A stretch of DNA of 64,000 nucleotides, taken from contig JACKCF010000003.1 in NCBI GenBank assembly GCA_020634165.1, forward strand, positions 347,508 to 411,507, in the 5' to 3' direction. Both the position numbers and the translations under genes were made by a program. Origin of the DNA: Anaerolineaceae bacterium (GTDB lineage Bacteria; Chloroflexota; Anaerolineae; Aggregatilineales; Phototrophicaceae). The notes under the pieces are model-generated. The model saw only the letters and a list, made by a program, of their open reading frames with translations, had not been told where the DNA came from and did no database searches. Each line of letters begins with the position of its first letter. Position 1 is the first letter of the stretch. Positions 1-11,700 of the stretch are shown piece after piece.

Positions 1-375
1 CTTGGTCCAGATGACCCCATCATTGCACAGACGCGCCAGCACGCAGAGCGTATCCACTTATCGCCACCGGAAACCGCTCAAAAGCTTGGCTTGCAGCAGG
101 GGCGCATCACCAAAGCTCTGATTGAGCAATCTGGTATTCGCCGCGTGTGTATCGCTGGCGGGGATACTTCCGGTCACACGGCCCGCCAACTTGGCATTTT
201 CGCCTTACAAGCCATCCAGACCATCGCCCCTGGTGCGCCATTATGCCATGCCCGGTCTTCCGATCCTCAATTCGACAAGATCGAAATCGCACTAAAGGGT
301 GGGCAAAACGGCTTTGAAGATTATTTCTGGGCGATACTGCAAGGCAAGGCATATCAACAAGAAGAAGTGAACTAG
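1..375 (+). CDS. Four-carbon acid sugar kinase (YgbK/OtnK-like), C-terminal part
   Basis: The reading frame is open from the first base and ends at TAG 373-375, so only the last 124 residues are visible. This family phosphorylates four-carbon sugar acids, and the visible part corresponds to its C-terminal nucleotide-binding domain. The glycine-rich stretch AGGDTSGHTARQLG and the later LKGGQNG segment are the family-type nucleotide-contact motifs. An inverted, slightly diverged copy of the same 3' end lies at 63787-64000. Family assignment rests on motif recognition; the N-terminal substrate domain is outside the window. Confidence 0.75.
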   Translation, partial: LGPDDPIIAQTRQHAERIHLSPPETAQKLGLQQGRITKALIEQSGIRRVCIAGGDTSGHTARQLGIFALQAIQTIAPGAPLCHARSSDPQFDKIEIALKGGQNGFEDYFWAILQGKAYQQEEVN

Positions 376-427
376 ACATACAAAGTTTGTTTACGTTGCG
401 CGTTTCTTTGCTACGCTCAACGATGAA
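159..427 (+). repeat. Left arm of inverted repeat (kinase 3' end plus flank)
   Basis: This segment matches the reverse complement of 63734-64000 with only scattered mismatches and one codon-length indel near the stop codon (GAAGAAGTG here, GAAGTG there). The match continues about 50 bases past the stop codon through GTTTACGTTGCGCGTTTC and ends near ATGAAT. The visible arm is limited by the window edge on the right, so the repeat may be longer. Confidence 0.85.
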
Positions 428-500
428 TGTGTTAACAGTGCTATCGGGGGCTAATAAATACGTCGGTCATTGAATCTTCAGCCGATAGTCATAATGTAAG

Positions 501-702
501 TGGACCTGAGGAGACTCAGTTTCGGTATCTGAGCATAAATTGCGGTTCACGATACCTATTCCACCTCAGTTGCAGATAATCTGAAGTATCCTGACAAAAC
601 TCACCTTCATACATTATTCTCTCGATGCGCCAATAAGGAAAGTGTTACCAATGAATTGGCAAATATCTCGATATTCGCTGGACACAAGCCAGCCAGATAT
701 TC
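501..702 (+). pseudogene. Decayed copy 1 of small HTH repeat
   Basis: The sequence starts with TGGACCTGAGGAGACTCAGT and is recognisably the same as the intact small HTH gene at 52097-52318 and the broken copy near 32.55 kb. In pieces one can read the end of the HTH (GKCYQ-IGKYLDIRWTQASQI), but stop codons and indels interrupt it. It lies between the sugar kinase 3' end and the last giant surface-protein gene. The stretch from 428 to 500 holds nothing else recognisable. Confidence 0.6.
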
Positions 703-723
703 GACAACCATCGTGCTTGTTTC

Positions 724-3700
724 CTATTCCACAGATGGCGTAGATGTTGCCGAATAAATCGAAGTGGCCTCGATAGATGCTTCATCAGGTGCTGGTGGCA
801 AATTCTCGGGCGCGACTTCAGTGGGGATAATTGGCAAGCTTGGCCCTGGAATGACAGGTACACGTGGGGTGGGCATGGTCGCGGCAAACAATAAATTGAG
901 AATCGCTGGTGAGCTATCGAAATTACCTATTGGTTGCCAACCACCCTCCAAATTGCCATAGTTGAAGCCAACATCCACGCTGCCACCAGCGTTGCTATTA
1001 CGCATACGCCACAAACCCTGGTTGTAGATACCAACTGTATCGATGCCATCGTCGTTCCAGTCACCAGCAAGGGGTTGCCAGTTCAGCGGACCAAATGAGA
1101 AGGTGGTCTGCATTGTAGGCGGCTGTGAATTCTGTGCTATGAGAGAGAATATTGTGCTTTCATAAAGGCCAACCGTATCAACGCCATTGCCGTTCCAGTC
1201 ACCAGCAACCGGCACAGATGTCGTTGAACCAACGGATAGCACAACATCAGCCACACCAGTGGAATTGGAGTTGCGTAGGTAGGCGACACCCGTCTGGAAC
1301 AAACCAACCGTATCAACGCCATTCCCATCCCAATCGCCAGCAAGAGCAATTGCGCCGTTGAGCGTGTCCCCAAAAGTAAATTCTGTATCTGTCACGGTGC
1401 CAGATAGATCAACACTTCTCAACAACCAGCGACCGTCTTTATAAAGACCAATACCGTCAATGCCATCGCCATTCCAATCACCGATCACTGCCTGCCCACC
1501 TGGTTCCTGGGGTCCCCAATTAAAGCGGGCATCGTACCGTTGGTCGCCATCCAGCGTATAGAACAGCCATTGGCCCTCTTTGTAGAGACCAAATGTATGC
1601 GTGATGGGTCGCTCACACGGCGAAGTTACCACTTCAAGGGCGGTCGATGGTTGGCTGAAAAAAGTGCCCGCGTCGCTGATGAACAACACGCGATATTGAT
1701 AGGCCTGACCACAAATCAAACCAGAATCAACATGTGTGGTCGTACCCGAAGTATAGGTTACTATGGGCTGCCAAGTCGAATTGCTTGAACCATTGCGACG
1801 CTCAAGCTGTATGCTTAATTCAGATGAGGGTACCACAGGCAGTTCAAGCGCAATGGTGCTGTCAGTGACATCTATCAGTTGAAGCGCATCGGGGATTCCG
1901 AAGCTCTCATCTAAAGCCAGCTCGACAGCACCGGCATCACAGGCCCCATTAAACGGGCGCGCAATGAACCGTTGATCAACACCTGCATAGCAGGATTCTG
2001 GCGGAATCAGGTCCACCGCTGGGCTATCGCTTGCTGGTCGCATGACAGGTAATGAGCCGTTGTAACTGGCCAGAGGCAAGAGGCCGACATCAGTAACAAT
2101 CATATCAGTAGGTTGGTTAAAGCCACATTCAAGAATATCTTGTGGCAAATTATTGACCGCATCTTGCAGGAGAACGTTATAGCCTTCTGATGTGATGGCA
2201 CTATCCGTTGTTCCCTTACAAATCCAATCATTCGGACCAAAAATGCTGTTAAGTACAATCTTTGGATATTGATTATCTAGTGCAAGGCCGTTGTTATAGA
2301 AGGTACTCTGCTCAATACGAACTGTGCCTGAACTAAATGATGATACCGCTTGTCCAGAGTTATTAACGAAGGTGGTATTGATAACATCTAACTCTGTGTT
2401 TTGGTTCAAAACAACATAGTCGTCCAGATAATTATTAGAGAACGTCGACCGTTCAATGCGGGCAATAATAGCGTCTTTGTTTACAATTAAAGTGCCGCCA
2501 TTGTGTTCAAAGTAGCTGTCCTGGATAAGCAATGAGCCTATCGTATGGTAGATGTGGCTGGAATAGTAGCTTTCATTGTTGTTAAAGGTCATGTGACGAA
2601 GCACGAGATCGCCCTGGCTCTTTATCACGCTTCCATGTGTATAGTTGCCATTTGCATGTTGCAAGGTCATGTTACTAAGCGTCAGACGTGATCCAGGGAA
2701 TGTCAGGAAAAAGCGAAGCGGTGACGCATGAACACGGTTACGATCAAAGTCAATAATTGCCCCCTGACCATCAATTGAGATCTCGCTATCTACAGGTGGA
2801 AAAGCCGTATATTGTGTGCTGGAAAAGCCTGATTCGCTATAACTGTAGTTGTGTACAAGGTAGGTAGAATCAGGTGCAAGCGAGAAGGCATCCGGCCCAG
2901 GATTACAGATTTCGTCATTGGCAGCGTACATGGCTGATACCATACCATCAACGTCGCCGGGTTCGATAAGGGATGGGACAATGGAACACCCTACAGACAG
3001 GGTCAAACTAGCATAGTCGTCTTCGGAGATGTTTCCATTATCAGGCGTGCTATCAAGGTCAACCGTTACGTTACGCTCAAGCTCGCCAAATACAGTCAGG
3101 CTACTACCCTTCATATCGAGATCGGCACGGTAGACTAAATCAATGATAGCATCTGTTCCCGGCAAGATATTCCCTGGTTGCCAGCGACCTGTTTCTGTAT
3201 TCAAGAATTCCGCATCCCTGGCAATTGACGCATGTTCTCCACCAAAGATCACTGACACATTTTCTGCTGCGATTGGACCATCATTGTGCAGAATCGCACG
3301 AACTGTAAACAGTCCGCCATCAGGTGGCAGCGATGTGGGTTCAAAAAAACTCAAGCTGAGATCAGATGAGAAAGCAGTACCCAGGGTCAACGTCTCAAAA
3401 GCCCCGGCATCACAGGCTGCTATACCATCTCCATCTCCATCAATTGGCCGTGCGATACCACGCTGATCTTGAAGTACAGCACATTCTGATTCCGGGATGA
3501 GATCGAGGGCGGGACTGGTAAGGCCCAAAGGCAGGATTGATGTCGGACCACCAGCGTATTGCAGTTGGCCAAGCTGTGGATCTGCCAGTACATCACCATT
3601 ATCGAGATTTTGGCTCAGACATGCGGCACTAGGCGCTACGTTGTAGCCTGTAGAAGAGCTACTTGTCGTGTCATCATCTGATCTGTCGTCATAACACAGC

Positions 3701-6700
3701 GGCCCATCGCCCACCATGATGTTGCCATGTATCGTTATAAATCCTGTATCGATTAATGCGACCGAAAGCGGGGCTTGATCGGCAATTGTGTTATGCACAA
3801 CCTCACTGTTGCCCGATCTATAGAATGTAATCGTACCACCCTGGTTGGGAATCGGTGATGTATTTGTCATGCGATTATCAACAAATGTGTTGTTGATAAT
3901 CTGATTGTTATAGGAGCGGACTAAGTAAATAGCGGTTCCGTGATATTTTGCTTCGTTACGAATGAACAAGTTGTTCTCAATAATCACCTGATCATCGCCG
4001 TATACACCAATTGCACCGCCCACAGCAATCGATTCGTTTTCTTCAAATATTGAATTCGTGATGCGAGTCTGTCCCATACTGTATAGGGCAGCCCCCATCG
4101 GAGCAAACCCTGATATATTGCCATCACTGGGGTTGTAAGTCCGATTATGCAGAAAATAACTGTTATCAATAACCAAGCCGATAAAGGTGGATATCGCTCC
4201 GCGTGTGCTAGTGTTATCCTCGAAACGGCAATCATAAATGTTGACTTGGCTGCCAGATATGGCGCCGCCTGACATGAGTCCATTTTTGAAGGTCAGATTC
4301 TCTATCGTGAGCGATGTATAGTTGTTTGTCGCAGTATAGCCCAGATGGTATATAAACTGAAAATCTGGTGTGTCCGGCGCATAGCTCCTCTGTAGCGTAG
4401 CCCCATTCCCCTTGATGATGACGTTGGAAGTCATCTGAGGCAGAGCACGTTTCATGTCCTGGCCATCCACTATGTAAGACGTCGTAAATTCGTAAAGAGC
4501 ATCAGGCTGTAGATGGATGGTCACGACTACATCTTTGAACTTGTTAGCGGCGATAACGGCCTCTCGTAATGAGCAGTGCAGCACGCCACAGTTGCCAATG
4601 ATGTCTACTTCAGTGGTATTGACATAAATATCGCTATCAAGTTGAGCAATATCGAGCACAAAACTTGTGGAATAAGGCTCCCCAGGGAAGAAATCATTGT
4701 CACCATCTAGTGGCGTTCCCTGTGCATCCTGGATCGTCTGGCAAATAACGAATGTATATGTGGCAAATGAAAAATTGGGACCACCCACTATCTCAACATC
4801 AGCCACAAAGTTGACATCATCGTAAGCCACACTACCGATGGGGATAATCAGGTCATCGCCAGCAAGAGGACCACACAAATCACTCTGTAGTACATGATCA
4901 GGACCATGCCCAATCAAGCGGTAGTTAGTGGGATTGGTGATGTCATATACTTCAGTATCGCCCACTGGATTTGCCATCGGTTCATTAAATGTGATGCTTA
5001 TCGTTTGCATATCGAGAGATGTCAGGGCGTCGAGCGGTCCTACATCAGATATGATATTGACTACGTGCGGCGCACGGCGCACTTCAAAATCCAGAACGAA
5101 GATATCCCCGCCAATATCGTCATCATCGGCATCCAAATACATTTGATTTGTATCCTGCACACCACAGATGATGATGCGTACAGATGTCTGTGGCAGTACC
5201 TCCCGAAGATCCATCGAAATGGTGGTTATAGAGACAATATTTCGGTAAAAATCGACATAGATGTCGTCGCTATCGTTATCATAATAAGGAATGCAGTGGT
5301 CAGTGTCGAAAATGCCATTGCTACCCGGCATGAGCAGATAATAACTGCCGAAGTAGGGCCACCTTATATCCTTTGAGTAGTTAATCTCAATGGATTCAAA
5401 TGGGAAATCACGCACATCACCGTCGTTGAGTGGCGTAGCAACAACGCCATGAACCGTATTAACAGCGGCAACCTTGATTGGCTCCAAAACCGAGAAATTG
5501 CGCCAGACTTCGCCACCAGCAATCCCATCGCGATCGCCATCCAATGGCCCATCATCCTCACCAGCAAGTGTTTCGCAAGCGACGATGGCATATTCCCCAA
5601 CGGGTAAGGGGTTACCATCGCTGGTATGTAGAAAAACGATGTCATCACCTACAGTGAAATCGTGCACAGCAAGGGGAATACTCTGATCATCACCTGAGAG
5701 GGCATCACAACTAACACTGTCGATAATGCCATTGTCTCCAGCTTCGTAAAGGCGATAGTTGGCCGCATCGCCGCCTGTATCGCTTAGGCCATATGAGAAA
5801 TCAATCAGGATCTCTGTGATGCGGGCATCATACGGCTCAAGATCAATCTGTTGATTTTCAGCCCAGACACGCTCAACCCAGGGGCCAGCACAAGACCCTG
5901 AAGTGACATCAAGATAATATGACCAATAACTGATATAGTCATCCGGCAGGGTGCCGTACCCCGGGCCAGGCCGTCTAAAACGAACACGATAACGATAGTC
6001 AGATTCACATATAAAATTCTCGTCAACAACAAAGGGAGTATCCGCAGGAACATCAGCAGCGATGATGATGCTCTCATCAAGGTTACTGCGTTGAAAATCA
6101 AAAGTTACACCCTCTGGCAGCGCGATATCTGGCAAAGCAAGCTCGATTTGCGTACCTGTTACACTATTGACTGTCGGCATCAACTGCCGCGAGGTCGGCA
6201 ACGTATAAAAACTTTTGACCAGGTTGCCACTAGGCAATCCGTCATAGTCGCCATCGAGCCGTGTTCCCTCTACTTCTTGAATCGTATCACAAGCAATAAA
6301 GGCATATTTTTCGCCAGGATCAATTGATGGCAGATCTATCCGTGCCAGATAGAATGGTGCTTCTTCGCGGACGGTATAAATATTAAGATAATAACCTGAT
6401 CCCACTCTGGGATTGGTCAGCGGTAAGCTAATGTCATCTCCAGAAACACTACCACAGGTTTGTGTGTCGATGAGACCGTTAGGCCCGGCTGCGACGAATT
6501 GGAAGTAGACATCCGTATCCAAAATTTGTAGCGCATCGAGATAGAGATTCGACCAGAATTCAATCGTTTTAATATCGTCTTGAACAAGCGGTTCAAAATC
6601 TGGGGGAACATAGCTTAAATAAGGTGGTTCATTACCCTGATAATCTGTGGCGAGAATAGACTCCTTGGAACCTATTGAGTCTTCCACAGCCATACGAGTA

Positions 6701-8559
6701 AGAGACAGATATTCCGTACCCCCTGCCTGGAAGTCAAATATGGCATCGCTGTTCTCAGTACCTGTACCAAAATCTGATCTACCGTCAAAATTGCCACCAT
6801 CGACTGTACGCAAATTGTTGCAGACGAAGAAACGATATGATCTGAGTGCTAAGCGATTTGGGCTATCCCCCAGGGCAGATTCATCAAAGTTGATGATCGT
6901 GTTTGGACCAACATCGCCTATGAAGCTCTCCGCTTGTAAATATCTATCTGGTGAGCCGTATGGGAAAAACTGCAGCTCTTCGATAGGAACAAGGACATCG
7001 TCACCACCAATTGCATCACAGGCAGTCGATTCAATTGTCTCGTTATCGCCAGCAGTGACTAGCATATAGTTGGCTGGATTGGTCACATCGTTTGGGTCGG
7101 TATCTCCAGGTGGGTTGTAGGGTTGATGATTGAATTCGACGATGAGCTGGTCACCCAACCCTTCAACGGCGCCATCCATGTTCGCAAGGCCATAATTCGT
7201 ATAGTACTTAGATGAAATGACATCTATGGCCACTAACGGTTCAGGTACGAATATCGGCGGGCCATAATCACCGACATTCTCAGCAGGGCTGCCTGGTTGT
7301 GTTGAATGATAAAGATGATACTCAGATGCGATTAGCGGTGTTAACTGGGGATCGGCAGCAGTCAGTTCGCTGGCATTGGGATCGACACAAGAAAGATCAC
7401 TGATCACCCCCGTACCATGAACATAGTCCGTACAGTTAGTGCCATTGTCGGCGATCACGATATTGGTGACTCTTGCCTGAAGGTCGCCTATAAGATCCAA
7501 CCCAACACTTGTGTTATTCGCAACGGTAACATCGACGAATGAACTACTCCCAGGGGCAAGTCCCTCCAGAAGCACATAGTTGCCTGTGTTGTTCGTGAAG
7601 CGTATGCCCGCACCATTGCCGCTTATTGTCACATCTTCAAACATAGGCTCAAGATCGGGCCTGTCGGGTTGGATATTCGCAGTAAATGCGCCACCGGTTG
7701 TATTGGTGATTGAGGCACGCAAATATCTGATGAACACACGGAAATCAGGATCATCTCCAATGCAACCAGGTATATTCTCGTAATCAGGAATGATTATGGC
7801 CCAATCTGCGTCATTTTGATCTATACGTGTGTCATATATGAATGACACTCTACCAGCAAGAACACCATAGTTCGTGTTCAAAGATGTTGATAGCGTTGTG
7901 TTGTTTGTTACTTCGGAGTGTCTGAGTTCTAGGACCGCCGATAAATTACCCAGATAAGCCGCACCAGCACTACCGGTGCAAACATGACTTCCATCTGCAT
8001 AATTGTCAGTTAGCTTCGTCCAATTGATTGTTAGGGGACCATTTTCATGATAGATACCACCACCATAGGACGCAGCTCCACCCTTGATGGTAAGACCCGA
8101 CAACAGAAGCGCATCTTCAGCACAGTTTTCTAGACCTGTGCAGGCATTTGTGGGATTGATGTGAAGAACTCGGTCAATCTGATTGGCATCAATGATGGTT
8201 TGATCGGGTCCATCCCCGTAGATAGCCACTGTGTCCAGGATATCCAGGTCACCTGTAAAACCTGAATCTTCGTCTGTACCAGAAATTGAGAGTATGTACG
8301 TACCAGTTGGCACATAGATATTTTGTGAGAATCGCAGGGCGTTACTTTCGTTGATGGCCGCTCGCAGCGTACATTGGCCACCCGCGTCAGCACAGATACC
8401 ATCACCCGGATTGGCATCGATTGCATCCAGGGTGCTATTGACCGTAAAGTCGGGCGTATACCCAGCAAAAGGTATCGCTTCAGGAACGCCTTGCGCCAGA
8501 GCTGGCAGGTTGGAAATCAAGAGTATGACAATAGCGATGATGAACCATTTTTTATTCAA
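724..8559 (-). CDS. Giant secreted CSLREA/beta-helix/propeller protein, paralogue 1 (double-length)
   Basis: This encodes about 2611 residues. An N-terminal hydrophobic signal segment ends in PALAQG. A CSLREA-type motif (GQCTLRAAINESNA) at about 55-70 is followed by a beta-helix of short NNT/GGI-rich turns. A second, canonical motif (CSLREAVIAAN) sits near 1315 with another beta-helix, and a degenerate third near 1865. Choice-of-anchor Q-like DQRGIARP...CDAGAFE segments close the helices near 1705 and 2200. Repeated Ig-like modules contain GDD and DGD loops. An FN3-like domain precedes a GDWNGDGxDxxGLY propeller at about 2320-2560, then PTPRVPVIPGP and a short acidic/Pro tail. No sorting motif is visible. 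The start is uncertain: the open frame reaches a TTG at 8589, but TTG 8559 aligns with the L of MHPLSKK in its paralogues and fits the promoter spacing better. A surface or extracellular role is inferred. Confidence 0.85.
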   Translation of the reverse strand: MNKKWFIIAIVILLISNLPALAQGVPEAIPFAGYTPDFTVNSTLDAIDANPGDGICADAGGQCTLRAAINESNALRFSQNIYVPTGTYILSISGTDEDSGFTGDLDILDTVAIYGDGPDQTIIDANQIDRVLHINPTNACTGLENCAEDALLLSGLTIKGGAASYGGGIYHENGPLTINWTKLTDNYADGSHVCTGSAGAAYLGNLSAVLELRHSEVTNNTTLSTSLNTNYGVLAGRVSFIYDTRIDQNDADWAIIIPDYENIPGCIGDDPDFRVFIRYLRASITNTTGGAFTANIQPDRPDLEPMFEDVTISGNGAGIRFTNNTGNYVLLEGLAPGSSSFVDVTVANNTSVGLDLIGDLQARVTNIVIADNGTNCTDYVHGTGVISDLSCVDPNASELTAADPQLTPLIASEYHLYHSTQPGSPAENVGDYGPPIFVPEPLVAIDVISSKYYTNYGLANMDGAVEGLGDQLIVEFNHQPYNPPGDTDPNDVTNPANYMLVTAGDNETIESTACDAIGGDDVLVPIEELQFFPYGSPDRYLQAESFIGDVGPNTIINFDESALGDSPNRLALRSYRFFVCNNLRTVDGGNFDGRSDFGTGTENSDAIFDFQAGGTEYLSLTRMAVEDSIGSKESILATDYQGNEPPYLSYVPPDFEPLVQDDIKTIEFWSNLYLDALQILDTDVYFQFVAAGPNGLIDTQTCGSVSGDDISLPLTNPRVGSGYYLNIYTVREEAPFYLARIDLPSIDPGEKYAFIACDTIQEVEGTRLDGDYDGLPSGNLVKSFYTLPTSRQLMPTVNSVTGTQIELALPDIALPEGVTFDFQRSNLDESIIIAADVPADTPFVVDENFICESDYRYRVRFRRPGPGYGTLPDDYISYWSYYLDVTSGSCAGPWVERVWAENQQIDLEPYDARITEILIDFSYGLSDTGGDAANYRLYEAGDNGIIDSVSCDALSGDDQSIPLAVHDFTVGDDIVFLHTSDGNPLPVGEYAIVACETLAGEDDGPLDGDRDGIAGGEVWRNFSVLEPIKVAAVNTVHGVVATPLNDGDVRDFPFESIEINYSKDIRWPYFGSYYLLMPGSNGIFDTDHCIPYYDNDSDDIYVDFYRNIVSITTISMDLREVLPQTSVRIIICGVQDTNQMYLDADDDDIGGDIFVLDFEVRRAPHVVNIISDVGPLDALTSLDMQTISITFNEPMANPVGDTEVYDITNPTNYRLIGHGPDHVLQSDLCGPLAGDDLIIPIGSVAYDDVNFVADVEIVGGPNFSFATYTFVICQTIQDAQGTPLDGDNDFFPGEPYSTSFVLDIAQLDSDIYVNTTEVDIIGNCGVLHCSLREAVIAANKFKDVVVTIHLQPDALYEFTTSYIVDGQDMKRALPQMTSNVIIKGNGATLQRSYAPDTPDFQFIYHLGYTATNNYTSLTIENLTFKNGLMSGGAISGSQVNIYDCRFEDNTSTRGAISTFIGLVIDNSYFLHNRTYNPSDGNISGFAPMGAALYSMGQTRITNSIFEENESIAVGGAIGVYGDDQVIIENNLFIRNEAKYHGTAIYLVRSYNNQIINNTFVDNRMTNTSPIPNQGGTITFYRSGNSEVVHNTIADQAPLSVALIDTGFITIHGNIMVGDGPLCYDDRSDDDTTSSSSTGYNVAPSAACLSQNLDNGDVLADPQLGQLQYAGGPTSILPLGLTSPALDLIPESECAVLQDQRGIARPIDGDGDGIAACDAGAFETLTLGTAFSSDLSLSFFEPTSLPPDGGLFTVRAILHNDGPIAAENVSVIFGGEHASIARDAEFLNTETGRWQPGNILPGTDAIIDLVYRADLDMKGSSLTVFGELERNVTVDLDSTPDNGNISEDDYASLTLSVGCSIVPSLIEPGDVDGMVSAMYAANDEICNPGPDAFSLAPDSTYLVHNYSYSESGFSSTQYTAFPPVDSEISIDGQGAIIDFDRNRVHASPLRFFLTFPGSRLTLSNMTLQHANGNYTHGSVIKSQGDLVLRHMTFNNNESYYSSHIYHTIGSLLIQDSYFEHNGGTLIVNKDAIIARIERSTFSNNYLDDYVVLNQNTELDVINTTFVNNSGQAVSSFSSGTVRIEQSTFYNNGLALDNQYPKIVLNSIFGPNDWICKGTTDSAITSEGYNVLLQDAVNNLPQDILECGFNQPTDMIVTDVGLLPLASYNGSLPVMRPASDSPAVDLIPPESCYAGVDQRFIARPFNGACDAGAVELALDESFGIPDALQLIDVTDSTIALELPVVPSSELSIQLERRNGSSNSTWQPIVTYTSGTTTHVDSGLICGQAYQYRVLFISDAGTFFSQPSTALEVVTSPCERPITHTFGLYKEGQWLFYTLDGDQRYDARFNWGPQEPGGQAVIGDWNGDGIDGIGLYKDGRWLLRSVDLSGTVTDTEFTFGDTLNGAIALAGDWDGNGVDTVGLFQTGVAYLRNSNSTGVADVVLSVGSTTSVPVAGDWNGNGVDTVGLYESTIFSLIAQNSQPPTMQTTFSFGPLNWQPLAGDWNDDGIDTVGIYNQGLWRMRNSNAGGSVDVGFNYGNLEGGWQPIGNFDSSPAILNLLFAATMPTPRVPVIPGPSLPIIPTEVAPENLPPAPDEASIEATSIYSATSTPSVE

Positions 8560-8597
8560 TGACTGAATCCCAACTTCGTATAGAATCAACTATATTC

Positions 8598-8682
8598 AGT
8601 GTAAATGCAATACATTACTGCCACAATGAAGCTCGTCTGTAGAGCCTGTCTTTACGTCATGTAGCTGGCATGTAAGATGTCA
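8598..8682 (-). promoter_or_regulatory. Shared two-part promoter upstream of paralogue 1
   Basis: Reading on the minus strand: TGACATCT (8682-8675), 55 bases, AGTAATG (8619-8613), 9 bases, then a -10-like TACACT (8603-8598), with the start about 38 bases downstream. Three other genes of the array share the same elements with 45 rather than 55 bases between the first two boxes; the difference is about one helical turn. Confidence 0.6.
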
Positions 8683-8767
8683 TAACTTGAGTTTTCTCTG
8701 CGGTTCTAATCAGAAAAATCTCACTTCTCTTCTTCGGTTAAGGTTCTTATTTCTAGCAGTAGTACAC

Positions 8768-11700
8768 TTATGGTGTAGATGTCGGCGTGTAGTAAGGCGT
8801 GTTTGTCGGACTTGTTGGACTAGCGTACGGCGTATCAGTTGGCGTTAGCGTTGGCAACGGCGTAGGCGTTAAGTAGGGTGTATTGGTTGGATGAAGGGTA
8901 TCACTTGGCGTTAGCGTTGCTGTCGCAGTTGGCGGTGTGTACTCAGGTCCGGGCGTGTTACTGAGCGTAAGTGTCGGTAAAGGCGTCAAAGTCGGTGATG
9001 CTGTAAATGTCGCTGAGGGTGTCAAAGTTGGCGATGCTGTGAAGGTTGGTGAAGGTGTAAACGTCGAGGTCCACGTTGATGTGGGTGTCAGTGTTGGTAC
9101 AGGCGACGTTGGAATAACACCAGGAGTCGCAGGAGCAACCAAAATCGGTACGTTATTATAGTCATCAGGAAGAAGCAGATAATTTTGATGGATCCAACCC
9201 CGCAGCCCATCAGATCGTTGGACATAGTAGTAGTAATTCGTGTAGCTAGTGCCACAGATTGCAGGAGCACGACCTATTAAGAGAACCAATTCGCCGTACT
9301 GCAACTGACTGTTTGGTATGCGTTGATAGCAATCAGTGCTACCTGGACCTGTTATTAGATTAGCCCGGTTGTTGAGTGCAGCAATGCCTGACGGGGGTAT
9401 TGGCAGCGTTGGCGTAACAGTTGGTACAGGTGAGGGTAACCGGGTAGCTGAGGGTATCGGCGTCAGCGGTGGTGTCAGAATGGGAATATTATCGACATTT
9501 TCAGGCAGTCTCAAATACCTCATCTCAATCCATCCGCGTACGCCATTAGTTTTTTCGACATAGTAATAGTAAGAATAGTTCATATAGCATGGTGAGTACG
9601 CTCTACCAAGCAAGGTAACAGTGTCGTCTCTACGAACAGTCCCCCCAATCACTTCGTCATAGCAATTACCTGGCCCTGTAGTCAAATCCACCAGGAAATA
9701 AGTCACAATCGCTGTCCCTTCAGGAGGTAATGTTGGCCTTGGGGTTGGTGTATAGGTTGCTACCATGATGGGTATCGTCGAAAAATCATCAGGAAGAAAA
9801 ATATCATCTTCGTAAACCCAACCCCATGTCACGGCGTTGTTCTTTACATAATAGTAGTAGCCAGTGTTGGCCCCACACTCTGCCAAGATCCGGCCCAGAA
9901 ACTGAAATTGGTCACCCGCATATGTATAAGCAACTAGCCCATAACAGGTCCCAGGTCCCAGGTACAAACGGCCATTTTCCTTAATTGTTCCAGGGAGGGG
10001 AGCTGAAGGTGTCACAGGTGTGGCAGTGGGTGTGGAGAAATCTGGTCCAGGGATAACAGGCACGCGCGGCGTCGGCACAGTGGCGGCAAAGAGCCGATTA
10101 AGTACGCTTGTGTCGCCATCAAACGCCAGCGGCTGCCAGCCACCCTGTAGGTCGCCATAGCTGAAGCCGTAATCGACTGGTCCCGTTGAGTTGCTGTTGC
10201 GCAGTCGCCAGAGGCCGTTGTTGTACAGGCCGATGGTATCGGTCAGATCACCATTCCAGTCACCAAATACAGGCGACCATCCCAATGAGCCGAAGCTGAA
10301 TGAGGTATAGACGGTTGGCGAGGCACCAGCCGTTGCCAGATAGAAGGTGTTGTTCTCGAAATAGCCGACACTGTCGGTACCGTCGCCATCCCAGTCACCA
10401 GCCAGCGGAATGCTTGATGCACTCCCCAGATTGAAGGTCAGATCGGCAGGACCAGCGTCGTTGCTGTTGCGCAGTTGGAATGAACCGCTGCTGAAAATAC
10501 CAATCGTATCCGTGCCATTGCCATCCCAATCACCAACGACGGGAATCGCACCTGATTGCGGCCCAAAATCGAAGCTGATATCAACCACGCTGTCACCATC
10601 AAGATCACGCAGCAGGAAGGTGCCGTCTTTGTACAGGCCGATTCCTGGCAAGCCGTCGCCATTCCAGTCACCGACCAGGGCCGTCCAACCAGCTTCAAGT
10701 GGGCCAAACTGGAAGCGCACATCTTCGCGCTGGTAGCCATCGACGGCGTAAAACAGCCACTGCCCTTCTTTATACAGGCCGAAGGTGTGCTGCAATGACG
10801 TCACGCAATTGGCGGTGGTCACATCCAGATAATCCGACCATCCGCTGAAGTTGGAATTTGCAGCATCATATAGGCGAATGCGGTAGCGATAGGCTGTTTC
10901 GCAGATCAGGTTGCTATCGACGAAGCTGGTTGTGCCAACATCGACGCTGCCAACAAGGCTGGCCGAACCGCCTGTGGTGCGTTCAATCTGCATGACGGTG
11001 CCATCAGGTACATCACTGATGGTTGGCAGATTTAGCGCGACCAGCACATCCGAGTAGTCGTTGAGTGTCGGCGCAGGTGGTGTCGGGAGTGGTGGCACGA
11101 AGCCGTCGGTGACGAAATCTACGCTGAAGTTGCCACCAGGGATACCGTTGGAGTCGCCATCCAGAGGGATATGCTCGTAGCTGATTAAGCTGTCACAAAA
11201 TATCAAGCGATAGGCGTTGGCTTCTAAAGTCTGATTGACCAGATACGTAGCATTCTCAAATGGTACTTGTTCCTGCAAAACGGGACCAGAGGCATCGTAT
11301 GTCTGATAGTGGCCGACTGAGCCAATTTCTAAAGAGATGAGCGTATCATCACCCATCAGAGTATCACAGGTAGTTGTCTCAATGATTCCATTATTGCCGC
11401 CCTTTATGAGATGAATATTGTTTGTATCCAATAGGCTATAACCATCCATGCCTACAGAAAAATCAAATTTAAAGGTAGCAACATCTGAACTAATGTCCTG
11501 TACAGGAGACCCAGGCATAAGGACAACATCTGACGACGCGCTAGAAAAACTCACTGTAGTGTTTGCTGTAGATGGCACAGGAGCAGGCATATTAGTAAAG
11601 AGGGTAACGCTCTCGCCACCAGAAAATCTATCTCCGTCTCCATCAATGCGCACACCGTGTACATCTTTTATCGCATCACAGACAAAGAAGGTATAGTCAC

